DNA from: Candidatus Lariskella endosymbiont of Epinotia ramella
Lineage (GTDB): Bacteria > Pseudomonadota > Alphaproteobacteria > Rickettsiales > Midichloriaceae
Length of the DNA stretch: 64,000 nt
Direction of reading: 5' to 3'
NCBI RefSeq assembly: GCF_964019805.1
Contig: NZ_OZ026472.1
Coordinates: forward strand, 682,001 to 746,000
The notes under the pieces are model-generated. The model ran no database searches. It saw only the letters and a list, made by a program, of their open reading frames with translations, and had not been told where the DNA came from. Below are positions 55,386-64,000 of this stretch, piece by piece; within the stretch, counting starts at the first letter, position 1, and each line of letters opens with the position of its first letter. The position numbers and the translations under genes were made by a program.

Positions 55386-56712
55386 GGGTCTTTATCAAAG
55401 ATTGTGTAAATTATAGTAGAGCCTATATTTGGAATTAATAAAGAATATAGGTAATTAGAATGAAGACAGAAAAGAATAAGAAAATAAATGAAGCGATAGA
55501 TTTACTGATAGAAGGAGGAGCGGATTTAAAGACAGTACTGAAGCAGGATGGATTGATTAAGGAATTAACGAAGAGTATTTTGGAGAGAGCCTTGCAGGCA
55601 GAAATGTCTGAACACTTAGGTTATAACAAATATGATAGGTCTGAAACTGAGAATTGCAGGAATGGTCATTATAATAAGAATTTGATTACTGAGAATGGCA
55701 GTATCGAGTTAAATATTCCGCGAGATAGAGAAGGTAAATTTGCACCTGTAATTGTCTCCAAGAATCAAACAAGAATAGATGGTTTAGATCAAAAGATAAT
55801 ATCTCTGTATGCCAAGGGGATGAGTTTGTCTGATATCAAGATCCAATTACAAGAATTATATGGAGCAGAAGTTAGTGAGAGTTTAATTAGTAGGGTTACA
55901 GATGATGTAATTGATGAGGTTAGAATTTGGCAGAGTAGACCTCTTGAACCATTATATCCTATAGTATATTTTGATTGTTTAATAGTTAAGGTAAGGCAAG
56001 ATAAACAGATAATTAATAAATCAGTATATGTTGCGCTGGGTATAGATTTACAGGGCCGGAAAGATATTTTAGGATTATGGATAAGTGAGAATGAAGGATC
56101 TAAATTCTGGCTTAGTAATTTTACTGAATTGAAGAATCGAGGATTAAAAGATATATTAATTGCCTGTAGTGATAACCTGACTGGTATGTCTGAAGCTATA
56201 TGCGCAAGTTATCCCAAAACTGAGCATCAGCTTTGTATAGTACATCAAATTAGAAATAGCCTGAAGTATGTATCATATAAAGACAGAAAATTATTGGCAT
56301 CAGATTTAAAGCTTATTTATAGCTCTGCTACTGAAGATGAAGCGCATCTTGCCCTAGAATCTTTTGATAAGAAATGGAGTAAACGATATCCACATATAGC
56401 AAAATCCTGGTATAATAATTGGGAGAATCTTGTAATATTTCTGCAATATCCAGAGAGTATCCGTAAGATAATTTACACTACAAATGCTATAGAATCGCTG
56501 AATAGTCAGTTGAGAAAAGTTACAAGAAATAAGCGTGTTTTCCCAAATGATGATTCGGTATTCAAGGTTTTATACCTAACGATTGATTATATTACCAAAA
56601 AATGGACCATGCCTATCTCTAACTGGAATGAAGCTATGGCTCATTTTATAATCAAATTTGATGGGAGATTTTAATGGCTCTAAAAAATTTACACAATCAA
56701 TGAGAAAGACCC
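55386..56712 (+). mobile_element. IS256 family element, copy B, complete
   Basis: 1327 bp, left end GGGTCTTTATCAAAGATTGT, right end ACAATCAATGAGAAAGACCC. The right flank is ISL2 copy 7 (AAAAGCGA); the left flank is IS256 fragment 5, so the original duplication is not preserved around it. Confidence 0.93.
55460..56674 (+). CDS. IS256 family (Mutator-type) transposase
   Basis: 404 residues, all family motifs as in the copy at 21142-22356, with Gly instead of Arg in IEGGADLK. Complete and probably active. It may be the source of the fragments around it. Confidence 0.93.
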   Translation: MKTEKNKKINEAIDLLIEGGADLKTVLKQDGLIKELTKSILERALQAEMSEHLGYNKYDRSETENCRNGHYNKNLITENGSIELNIPRDREGKFAPVIVSKNQTRIDGLDQKIISLYAKGMSLSDIKIQLQELYGAEVSESLISRVTDDVIDEVRIWQSRPLEPLYPIVYFDCLIVKVRQDKQIINKSVYVALGIDLQGRKDILGLWISENEGSKFWLSNFTELKNRGLKDILIACSDNLTGMSEAICASYPKTEHQLCIVHQIRNSLKYVSYKDRKLLASDLKLIYSSATEDEAHLALESFDKKWSKRYPHIAKSWYNNWENLVIFLQYPESIRKIIYTTNAIESLNSQLRKVTRNKRVFPNDDSVFKVLYLTIDYITKKWTMPISNWNEAMAHFIIKFDGRF

Positions 56713-57229
56713 AAAAGCGATTCTGAATACGAACTTGTGTTAATTGATGCTACTGAAACACCGATAGAACGACCTAAAAAAAACAGAAGCACTTTTATTC
56801 GGGAAAAAAGAGGCGACATACTCTAAAAACTCAGCTTATTGTGGATAAAAGGAAAAAAGAAATCATTTGCACTAATTTTTCTAATGGCAAGCGTCATGAT
56901 TTCAGGTTATTTAAAGAATCCGGAGTTCACATCCACCCTGAGATTAAAGTTCTTACAGATACTGGTTATCAAGGCATTGATAAGTTGCATTATAATTCAG
57001 AGTTACCAAAGAAAAAGACAAAAAAGCGACCACTAAGCAGGAAAGATAAAAAGAAAAATCGTCAATTGTCTAGTGAACGTGTTTTAAATGAAAACGTCAT
57101 AGGCATGATCAAACGATTTAAAATTATCGCTGATCGTTATAGGAACAGAAGAAAACGATTCGGTTTAAGGTTTAATTTACTTGCTGGTATCTATAACTTT
57201 GAGCTTTAAATAGGTTATGCAAGAGGTCT
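56713..57229 (+). mobile_element. ISL2-type IS, copy 7, 3' part
   Basis: 517 bp, the mirror image of copy 4: begins at the same base in orfA (AAAAGCGATTCTG) after an IS256 right end, with orfB 56841-57209 whole. Confidence 0.9.
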
Positions 57230-57310
57230 ATTGATATTTTCATTTGTTAAATTACTATCAGATTTCTCTATTGCGTCTTGTGATTCCAACTCTCTATATA
57301 AATCTGTCAT
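57230..57310 (-). pseudogene. 5' part of a small gene interrupted by the IS nest
   Basis: ATG at 57310 is preceded by GAGAGGATATT (a strong ribosome-binding site). It reads MTDLYRELESQDAIEKSDSN, LTNENIN, then meets the nest. The frame resumes at 51275. The family is not recognised; the acidic, polar start resembles the flexible N-terminus of a larger protein. Confidence 0.5.
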
Positions 57311-58389
57311 AATATCCTCTCATTTGTTCTACTCTAATTGTTAAAACTGGCATAACATATAAATGCAAATTACAATTGTCCATATAAAACAATGCTATAT
57401 AGAGTAAAATTTTAATAGTACGATTCCATAAAAACCTTACGACGCAAGCAATAATGCATTGAACTGCAAGTACATCTTTGCTTTAGTCACAATACCAGGA
57501 TCACTAATTAAATTCTCTGCATCACACATAAATAATAGCAAAAACGACAATTATTAATCTATACGAAACAATTGCTTAATATTAATGCAATACTTTAATT
57601 AATATCACATAAAAATAATCAGAGTCAAGAATTTAAAAATATATGAAATTTCAGCAAAAGCTCATTATAAATTCAATATTTTCAGCAAAGAAAAAGATAT
57701 TTGCAACTGGAGGTTCGAGATCAATTATAAGTAGTATATAACTAGTAGAATAAAATTTGGCTATATGTTAAAACACTGCTAATAAAGTTGAATGGATTGC
57801 AAAAGATTAGTATTTTAAGAGAAACAAGAATTAAAAGCACTTCATAAACATAACTTAATTGCAATAATTACATAGCATATATGAGATATGCCTATTACAT
57901 AATCTATGACTAAAGCAGTATAAAACAAACGCGCTAAACTTTGTCTTTTTGATAAATTTTAAGTCAACCTCTAGCCTAAAATAGCGCGAGTTGCCAATTA
58001 AAAATTAAGCATCTAAGCTAATAATTGCGGGGGATACAGATAAATAGATCTTTCATAAAATCATCGACAAAACAGTACATTGATGCAAAAACCTTTTCCA
58101 CATGTTATTTTTGTTTATTTGCAAAACCCTAAAGCAACATATAGCTCCCTAAAAATCTATCATACAGCATCAATTAATTGGCAATTCGCGCTAAAATAGA
58201 GTTATATTGCTGATTTTAAGCAAATAAAAATTTATTCTAAATACTCGTTTGCTATGCCTATTTTATAGCACTTTAGCTATGGCACTGCTGCAAGCAGAAG
58301 AAGCCTCAAAGTATTCAGCAAATACTAAAAGAATAAAATATTCTAAAAATATTTATGAGAGAAAGAAGCACTGTTTTGTATATTGTTTA
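57311..58389. other. Gene-free A+T-rich region
   Basis: Over 1 kb with no supportable gene (a 69-codon frame at 58249 runs into fumC on the other strand and is not credible). Its only structure is the inverted repeat with arms near 57974 and 58195. Confidence 0.5.
57974..58199. repeat. Inverted repeat pair, about 225 bp apart end to end
   Basis: Left arm TAAAATAGCGCGAGTTGCCA and ATTA; right arm, inverted, TATTTTAGCGCGAATTGCCA and ATTA. About 21 of 24 positions match. The same arm sequence occurs singly near 26605 and, shorter, near 2284. The span between the arms is non-coding. It may be another miniature element. Confidence 0.5.
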
Positions 58390-59796
58390 CTAGCTCGGCT
58401 CTGCCATTTCTTCTGGAATAACCCAAGCATCAAATTGTTCAGCCGTTACAAGTCCTAGTAACACTGCAGAATCCTTTAATGTAATATTCTTTGCATACGC
58501 ATTCTTCGCTATTTTAGCAGCGTTATCATAACCTATGTGGCGATTTAGAGCAGTTACTAACATAAGAGATTTTTTCAAATTCTCAGATATGCGGTCCTTA
58601 TTTGGTACAATTCCAACGACACAGTTATCTGCAAAACTGTTTATAGCATCATATAGAAGGCGTATAGACTGCAGCAGGTTATAAATCATCACTGGCTTGA
58701 AAACATTTAATTCAAGATGTCCTGATGCACCAGCAACTGTAATTGTTGTGTTATTACCAATCACATGTGCACAAACCATTGTAATCGCTTCACATTGAGT
58801 TGGATTCACTTTGCCAGGCATAATTGATGAACCTGGCTCATTTGCAGGCAATATCAACTCACCAAGGCCGCACCTTGGCCCTGAACCTAAAAGTCTTATG
58901 TCATTTGCAATCTTCATAAGACTAGCAGCAAGAACATTCATAGCACCACTCATTTCTACTATCGCATCATGAGAGGCAAGAGCTTCAAATTTATTCGGAG
59001 CACTTCTAAACTTGTAACCAGTTACCTCAGCGAGAGTACTTGCGAATCTTTCTGCAAAACCATTAGGTGCGTTTAACCCAGTTCCAACAGCAGTACCACC
59101 TTGCGCAAGCAGCAACAATCTAGGCATAGCACTACGTACTCTTTCCATTCCATATTCGATTTGCTGTGCATAACTTGAAAATTCATGACCAAGCGTGAGC
59201 GGTGTTGCATCTTGAAGATGAGTTCTACCTATCTTAACTATATTTTGAAACTCACGCTCCTTTTCATGCAACATTTGATAAAGATTCTCAAGAGCTGGGA
59301 GCAAATGTTCTTCTATTTCAGATACAGCAGAAACATGCATAGCAGTTGGAAATGTGTCATTAGAAGACTGACTCATATTAACATGATCATTTGGATGTAC
59401 AGGCTTTTTACTCCCTATCTGCCCACCCAATATCTCAATTGCTCTATTAGATATTACTTCATTCATGTTCATATTAGTTTGAGTGCCAGAGCCAGTTTGC
59501 CAAACAGATAGCTGAAAGTTATCAAGATGCTGTCCATCGATAATTTCATCTACAGCTTTGCATATCGCCTCTCCTATAGACTTATCAAGATCAGACATCT
59601 CCATATTAACGAGCGCAGCAACCTTTTTAATCAATGCAAGGGCTTTTATAAAAGGCAAAGGCATTTTCTCTTCGCCTATTTTAAAGTTTTCTAAAGAGCG
59701 CTGAGTTTGAGCACCCCAATATTTTGAAGAAGCAACCCTGATTTCTCCAAAGGTATCAGACTCTACCCTGTAATCACTTTTAACAGAACTAACCAT
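58390..59796 (-). CDS. fumC: Fumarate hydratase class II
   Basis: Iron-independent fumarase of the TCA cycle. The family signature [15 protein letters not shown] (mobile loop with catalytic Ser) is present. So are the substrate-site blocks [40 protein letters not shown] and [20 protein letters not shown] (catalytic His). Start taken at 59796 ([20 protein letters not shown]), giving about 468 residues, the family length. The frame is open to 59898, but that part overlaps gatA. It lies 28 bp downstream of the gatA stop. Confidence 0.95.
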   Translation of the reverse strand: MVSSVKSDYRVESDTFGEIRVASSKYWGAQTQRSLENFKIGEEKMPLPFIKALALIKKVAALVNMEMSDLDKSIGEAICKAVDEIIDGQHLDNFQLSVWQTGSGTQTNMNMNEVISNRAIEILGGQIGSKKPVHPNDHVNMSQSSNDTFPTAMHVSAVSEIEEHLLPALENLYQMLHEKEREFQNIVKIGRTHLQDATPLTLGHEFSSYAQQIEYGMERVRSAMPRLLLLAQGGTAVGTGLNAPNGFAERFASTLAEVTGYKFRSAPNKFEALASHDAIVEMSGAMNVLAASLMKIANDIRLLGSGPRCGLGELILPANEPGSSIMPGKVNPTQCEAITMVCAHVIGNNTTITVAGASGHLELNVFKPVMIYNLLQSIRLLYDAINSFADNCVVGIVPNKDRISENLKKSLMLVTALNRHIGYDNAAKIAKNAYAKNITLKDSAVLLGLVTAEQFDAWVIPEEMAEPS

Positions 59797-59824
59797 ATGA
59801 AAACTATTAATATTTTTATTAAAG

Positions 59825-61291
59825 TTAAAGAGCCTTAAAATTTGCTGCTTTCTCAAGCGCATATGCAATTTGAAATAAAGTAACTTCATCATAAGCACGG
59901 CTTATGACTTGCAAGCCAAGTGGTAATCCATCTTCTCCTAGTGCAGCTGGGACAGATATACCTGGCAGACCAGCCAGATTTACAGTTACGGTTAGTATAT
60001 CATTTAAATACATAGTAACAGGATCAGATACACCTTCATTCAAACCAAAGGCAGTAGAAGGAGTTGTTGGAGTCAATATAGCATCAACACCTTGAAAAAC
60101 ATTTAAAAAATCATTGTATATTATTCTCCTTACCTTCTGCGCTCTCAAATAGTGAGCATCATAGTGGCCAGCAGATAATAGATATGTGCCTATCATGAGC
60201 CTACGCTTTACCTCACTACCGAAGCCAGCAGCTCTGCTTTCAGCTATCATATCGGATATGTTAGCACTACCATTATTAACACGCAACCCATAACGCACTC
60301 CATCAAATCTTGCAAGATTTGATGATGCTTCAGAGGGCGCAATTACATAGTAAGTAGGAAGTGCATATTTAGTATTAGGAAGACTGACTTCCACTATCTC
60401 TGCCCCTTGACTCCGCAGCCAATCTTTTCCAGATTCCCACATTTTTATTATATCAGGTTTCATACCGTCTATAACATATTCTTTTGGAATTCCAATACGC
60501 AAACCTTTAACAGAACCATTTAGATTTTGCGACCATTTTGGAGTTTCAATATTAACAGAAGTTGAATCTTTATCATCATACCCACATATGGATTCAAGTA
60601 GCAAAGCAGCGTCCTTAACGTTTCTAGTAAAGACTCCTGCCTGGTCAAGAGAGCTTGCAAAACCAATCATTCCAAATCTTGAACAACGACCGTATGTAGG
60701 TTTTACACCAACTACTCCACAAAAAGAGGCAGGCTGCCTTACAGAACCCCCTGTATCAGAGCCAATTGTGCCAAGAGACATCTTTGCCGCAATTGCAGCA
60801 GCAGAACCGCCTGATGAACCCCCAGGCACAAGATCAATATTGTCATTTTTTCTTTTCCATGGACTCTTCACATGTCCAAAGTAACTTGTTTTATTTGAAG
60901 AACCCATAGCAAATTCATCCATATTAGTCTTGCCAAGGCTGATGCCACCATTCTGATAAAGAAGGTTAGTAACGGTTGATTCATAATATGGTGTAAAATC
61001 ACACAGCATCTTAGAAGCTGCTGTAGTTTTTACACCTTCAGTGCAAAATAGATCTTTTATTCCGATAGGAATACCTTCTATGATACCACCCTCTCCTTTT
61101 TGAATTTTCCTGTCTGATGATTCAGCTTGCCTCAAGGCAAGATCATGAGTCACAGTGATGAATGCGTTTATTTCTGCATTTAATTCATCAATGCGCGTAA
61201 GATAGCTTGTAACCAACTCTTTAGCTGTAAAATCACCTTTTTTCATAGATTCTACAGCTTCTACCATTGATAGACTTAACAATTCACGCAT
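59825..61291 (-). CDS. gatA: Glu-tRNA(Gln)/Asp-tRNA(Asn) amidotransferase subunit A
   Basis: Glutaminase subunit of GatCAB, which makes Gln-tRNA(Gln) by transamidation where GlnRS is lacking. The Ser-cisSer-Lys amidase site is visible: Lys in [20 protein letters not shown] and the serines in [20 protein letters not shown] and [20 protein letters not shown]. Start at 61291 ([13 protein letters not shown]) is preceded by TTGGAGAAATTA, a good ribosome-binding site. About 488 residues. gatB is not downstream; fumC is instead. gatC is not seen immediately upstream. Confidence 0.95.
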   Translation of the reverse strand: MRELLSLSMVEAVESMKKGDFTAKELVTSYLTRIDELNAEINAFITVTHDLALRQAESSDRKIQKGEGGIIEGIPIGIKDLFCTEGVKTTAASKMLCDFTPYYESTVTNLLYQNGGISLGKTNMDEFAMGSSNKTSYFGHVKSPWKRKNDNIDLVPGGSSGGSAAAIAAKMSLGTIGSDTGGSVRQPASFCGVVGVKPTYGRCSRFGMIGFASSLDQAGVFTRNVKDAALLLESICGYDDKDSTSVNIETPKWSQNLNGSVKGLRIGIPKEYVIDGMKPDIIKMWESGKDWLRSQGAEIVEVSLPNTKYALPTYYVIAPSEASSNLARFDGVRYGLRVNNGSANISDMIAESRAAGFGSEVKRRLMIGTYLLSAGHYDAHYLRAQKVRRIIYNDFLNVFQGVDAILTPTTPSTAFGLNEGVSDPVTMYLNDILTVTVNLAGLPGISVPAALGEDGLPLGLQVISRAYDEVTLFQIAYALEKAANFKAL

Positions 61292-61318
61292 TAATTTCTC
61301 CAATTTATATCCATACAA

Positions 61319-61757
61319 GTGCTAATAACATTAAAGTCAGCACATTCAAACACATAATAAATACCAAGTCTTCATTTACCTGAGGTATACTCGTATTAAA
61401 TCACTTAGTTTTTAACTTATTAAACAATTAAGCTAAATTAATATTAAGCTATATAGAATCACATATAAAACAAGATATAAAAAACTAAATCTGCTTTTTA
61501 TAAGCATCAATACAAAAATACCCTATGTCCCTAAAATGCAATCACAGTGGTTAATAAACATTATTAATTCATAATATAAGAAAACGCTAGCAGTAGTTAC
61601 AAGACTCTATAAGCCATGGATTTAAATGCAATGGATTATATAACAAACTACCTGGAAATACGCAACAAATTCATGACATCTTGCTGATATTATGATATCT
61701 GTACCATGTAAATAGTGAAAGCAGTTTCAGCAAAATGCTAAAATTGAGAATAATAAT
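61319..61757. other. Divergent intergenic region gatA / proS
   Basis: 440 bases. It has a short piece (AATACCAAGTCTTCATTTAC, 61359-61378) matching the outer flank of family B copy 3. No gene or clear promoter is identified. Confidence 0.4.
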
Positions 61758-63212
61758 ATGCAAAAAACCGCTATAAATCCCACAAGAACAGAAGATTTTG
61801 CAGAGTGGTATCAAGAAGTTATCAAAGCAGCAGATCTTGCAGAAAATGCACCTGTGCGCGGCTGTATGATTATAAAGCCATACGGATATGCTATTTGGGA
61901 AAATATACAGAGCATATTTGATGCAACATTGAAAAGCTTAGACGTACAAAACGTTTACTTTCCTCTTTTAATACCGATAGAACTTCTTGCAAAGGAATCA
62001 GAACATATAGATGGATTTGCAAAGGAGTGTGCTGTTGTCACGCATCATAGACTTAAAAAAAATGAAGAAGGAATGCTAATACCTGACGGAGAACTTGCAT
62101 CTCCTTATATAGTAAGACCAACATCTGAAGCAATTATTGGAAGTATTGTTGCTGGATGGATACATTCTCACAGAGATCTACCAATGAAATTAAATCAGTG
62201 GTGTAACGTGATGCGCTGGGAAATGCGCACTCGCCTTTTCTTACGCACTTCCGAATTTCTATGGCAAGAAGGACATACAATCTTTGAAGATAATGAAGGT
62301 GCTCTACAAGACGCAAAAAGAATGCACAATGAATATTTTAAATTCATTACAAAAGATCTTGCAATGTCAGCTATTATTGGTGAAAAACCAGAAGAAGAGA
62401 GATTTCCAGGTGCTTCAAACACTTATACTGTAGAACTTATGATGCAAGATGGAAAAGCATTACAAGCAGCTACCTCTCATAACTTGGGGCAGTCATTCTC
62501 TAAAGCATTTAACATCAAATTTCTCAATAAAGATGGAAATAACAGCTTCGCTTGCACAGCATCATGGGGCATAACTACTAGGTTAATTGGTGCAATTATC
62601 ATGGCGCATTCTGATGACGATGGACTAGTTCTGCCACCAAAGATAGCGCCTTATCAAGTTGTTATAATTCCTATAGCAAGAAATACTGAACAACTAAATG
62701 AAATAGTTTCATACTGCAATAAAATTAAGGATTTGTTGGCTTCTTCTAATATTAAAGTATGTTTAGATCAATCTGAAATAACGAGCAGTAATAAAAAATG
62801 GAAGTGGATAAAAAAAGGTGCACCTATAAGACTTGAAATTGGACCAAATGAAATGGAGTCAAAAACAATAACATTATTTAGACGAGATCTGGCGCACAAT
62901 GATAAAAAGTCTATAGAGATGAACAATATTCTTGAGATTATACAAAAAGAGCTACATGCTCTAGAAAACAATTTGCGAAAACATATGGAGGAATACACAA
63001 AAAAACAAACTAGATTTGTAGATAATCTGGATGAGATGAAAAATTTGTTGAAGAATAACTTCCATGGTTTCATAGTAATGGAAAAAGAAAAAACTGAAGA
63101 AGCAAAATTTTTTGATTTAATACAAGAATATTCTATGAGTCGTAGGTGTATATTAAATGATTATCCAAGTTATTCTAAAAATGAATGTGTAGTTATAGCA
63201 AGGGCCTACTAA
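61758..63212 (+). CDS. proS: Prolyl-tRNA synthetase, archaeal/eukaryotic type
   Basis: Class II synthetase charging tRNA-Pro. The opening TRTEDFAEWYQEVIKAADLA and PVRGCMIIKPYGYAIWENIQ are hallmarks of the archaeal/eukaryotic ProRS type (type 3). Motif 2 is WEMRTRLFLRTSEFLWQEGH and motif 3 TRLIGAIIMAHSDDDGLVLP. The anticodon domain (APYQVVIIPIARN) is followed by the extra C-terminal domain and the terminal Tyr (VIARAY) typical of this type. 484 residues. The bacterial-type editing insertion between motifs 2 and 3 is absent. Alphaproteobacteria usually carry the short bacterial form, so this gene may be an acquisition. Confidence 0.93.
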   Translation: MQKTAINPTRTEDFAEWYQEVIKAADLAENAPVRGCMIIKPYGYAIWENIQSIFDATLKSLDVQNVYFPLLIPIELLAKESEHIDGFAKECAVVTHHRLKKNEEGMLIPDGELASPYIVRPTSEAIIGSIVAGWIHSHRDLPMKLNQWCNVMRWEMRTRLFLRTSEFLWQEGHTIFEDNEGALQDAKRMHNEYFKFITKDLAMSAIIGEKPEEERFPGASNTYTVELMMQDGKALQAATSHNLGQSFSKAFNIKFLNKDGNNSFACTASWGITTRLIGAIIMAHSDDDGLVLPPKIAPYQVVIIPIARNTEQLNEIVSYCNKIKDLLASSNIKVCLDQSEITSSNKKWKWIKKGAPIRLEIGPNEMESKTITLFRRDLAHNDKKSIEMNNILEIIQKELHALENNLRKHMEEYTKKQTRFVDNLDEMKNLLKNNFHGFIVMEKEKTEEAKFFDLIQEYSMSRRCILNDYPSYSKNECVVIARAY

Positions 63213-63665
63213 AATTCCAGCATGCCAATTCCTGAGCATATAGCTCAGTGCTATATAGTATGCCTCAAGCGGATGAAGAGTTAGGTATTTGAACTTTTGC
63301 ACATATGAAATTAGACTGCCAAAAGAGCTAGGAAGAGCTTTGGAGAAGTATATAAATATATGACGAACGATCTTGTAAGACGCTAATTTTGAAAAGTATG
63401 ATGAGTATACACACTAAATTTCTGCTCGTATGACTTAATACATTATGATATGAATATTCATCATTCAAACTCTGAAAAGATACGAAATTTTATTCAATTT
63501 GATATATACTATATATTGTACAGCAGAGTTTTTGCTATGCATTGTGAGCAAAGCATATGTGCTCATGAAATAAAACTATTTTATGATAACTTGGATTTGT
63601 AATGTGCAACCTATCTATTTTGCAACAATAAATATATTTCATCTTCAACAAAAGCAAACAGAAGA
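63213..63665. other. Intergenic region with one family B repeat
   Basis: 450 bases. It holds AGCATATAGCTCAGTGCTATATAGTATGC (63237-63265), a small imperfect palindrome shortly after proS, and the family B repeat at 63307-63410. Otherwise nothing. Confidence 0.45.
63307..63410 (+). repeat. Family B interspersed repeat, copy 8
   Basis: GAAATTAGACTGCCAAAAGA, GCTAGGAAGAGC at the start and CTAATTTTGAAAAGTATGAT, GAGTATAC at the end: one of the best-preserved copies. Confidence 0.7.
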
Positions 63666-64000
63666 ATGATTATAGAATGTGAAAATTGCAACACGAAGTT
63701 TTCAATCGCTGACGACCAAGTTACAACGAGCGGCAGATTTTTGCACTGCAGTATTTGTGAGCATGAGTGGCTTTACATGCCAGGAAGTGAATTACATACG
63801 AAAACAGCTGTAAAAGAAAACTCCGCTATTCTTGCATTAAATACAAGATGTAAAGGGAAAAATACTACTAAAAAAATCGCCTGGGCTGTAGCACTATTTT
63901 TAACTGTATTAAGCTTGTATTATGCGTTTTCATTTTATAGCAATGAAAAAAATATTTTTAATTTCAGTGCAAATATTGAAAATCAAGGCATATCAATAGA
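63666..64000 (+). CDS. Zinc-ribbon membrane protein (MJ0042-type), 3' end outside window
   Basis: ATG 63666 opens MIIECENCNTKFSIADDQVT, then CSICEHEW. The two CxxC pairs (Cys5/Cys8 and Cys27-x-x-Cys30 region, HCSICEHEW) form the MJ0042 finger-like domain seen at the N-terminus of alphaproteobacterial membrane proteins. A single membrane helix follows (IAWAVALFLTVLSLYYAF, about residues 76-95), and then a periplasmic part that leaves the window. Function unknown; in this order such genes often sit near cell-division or FtsX-like genes, but nothing here tests that. Confidence 0.7.
   Translation, partial: MIIECENCNTKFSIADDQVTTSGRFLHCSICEHEWLYMPGSELHTKTAVKENSAILALNTRCKGKNTTKKIAWAVALFLTVLSLYYAFSFYSNEKNIFNFSANIENQGISI

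Larger units (their letters stand above)
51276..57229. mobile_element. Nest of ISL2-type and IS256 copies (5954 bp)
   Basis: Outer ends are both ISL2-type termini, and ATT stands on both outer flanks, so the nest behaves as one insertion site. Inside: ISL2 copies 4, 5, 6, 7 and six IS256 pieces. The outer 1139 bp on each side are inverted repeats of each other (51276-52414 versus 56091-57229). They have the same junction GAGAAAGACCC/AAAAGCGATTC, where an IS256 entered an ISL2-type copy. It grew by insertion of one element into another followed by recombination or inversion. Confidence 0.85.

Noticed and set aside
58249-58458. 69-codon plus-strand frame overlapping the fumC end
   Set aside because: It overlaps the conserved C-terminus of fumC on the other strand and has no support of its own.
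63237-63265. Small palindrome after proS as a rho-independent terminator
   Set aside because: The stem is imperfect and A+T-rich and no T-run follows; not strong enough to call.

Overview
The window looks like a stretch of chromosome from an obligate intracellular alphaproteobacterium of the order Rickettsiales. The reasons are the strong A+T bias, a VirB6-like protein with a long exported N-terminal domain, a second-type VirB4 with degenerate nucleotide-binding motifs, a Rickettsiales-style housekeeping set (lpxC, lptD, nagZ, maeB, mreC, rlmH, lipA, a truncated glyS), low gene density, long decaying intergenic regions and a heavy load of repeats and insertion sequences. Genus assignment is not possible from sequence reading alone. 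There are no rRNA genes and no CRISPR array. Two tRNA genes are present, both arginine (UCU at 25992-26068, CCU at 41782-41858).

Layout. 1-10.9 kb: a cut-off glutamine-amidotransferase-like gene, rluC, a HIT protein, rsmD-lpxC, a decayed transposase, an Rpn-type nuclease gene, virB6, an IHF-like gene and yidD. 10.9-25 kb: a mobile-element zone. Three 898-bp ISL2-type (IS5 family) copies, one IS256-family copy and one IS1-family copy lie between or inside genes. They truncate a sodium:solute symporter, dprA, an outer-membrane protein and several unknown genes. Between them stand an EamA transporter and the nagZ-glyS-lptD cluster. 25-50 kb: mostly housekeeping genes (GNAT, tRNA-Arg, ispA, maeB, rlmH, a DAACS symporter, an esterase, an MFS exporter, tRNA-Arg, mreC, lipA, rpmA-rplU, rpsB-tsf, rlmE-maf) plus the virB4-like/cysteine-rich secreted protein pair at 32-36.9 kb. 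51.3-57.2 kb: a 5.95-kb nest of ISL2-type and IS256 copies inserted into each other. 58.4-64 kb: fumC, gatA, an archaeal/eukaryotic-type proS and a zinc-ribbon membrane protein cut by the window end.

The most notable signals are in the non-coding DNA. (i) A dispersed 238-260 bp element (family A) has conserved internal hairpins. Two complete copies are flanked by 5-bp direct repeats (AATTC, AAGCT), so it has been mobile. (ii) A set of 130-156 bp miniature elements begin AGA and end TCT and sit between perfect 3-bp ANT duplications, as the ISL2-type IS does. One of them (30952-31102) carries essentially the IS's own terminal repeats. (iii) The IS nest has one ATT duplication at its outer ends, and removing it restores a short open frame with a good ribosome-binding site. 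(iv) Several further interspersed families (B, D, E, F) make up much of the remaining intergenic DNA.

How the genes fit together: lipid A (lpxC), LPS export (lptD), peptidoglycan recycling (nagZ), cell shape (mreC) and isoprenoid (ispA) genes point to a Gram-negative envelope with some wall. MaeB and FumC feed or drain the TCA cycle. VirB6 and the VirB4-like protein belong to the scattered Rickettsiales type IV secretion system, and the exported cysteine-rich partner of VirB4 is the best candidate here for an undescribed secretion-linked component.
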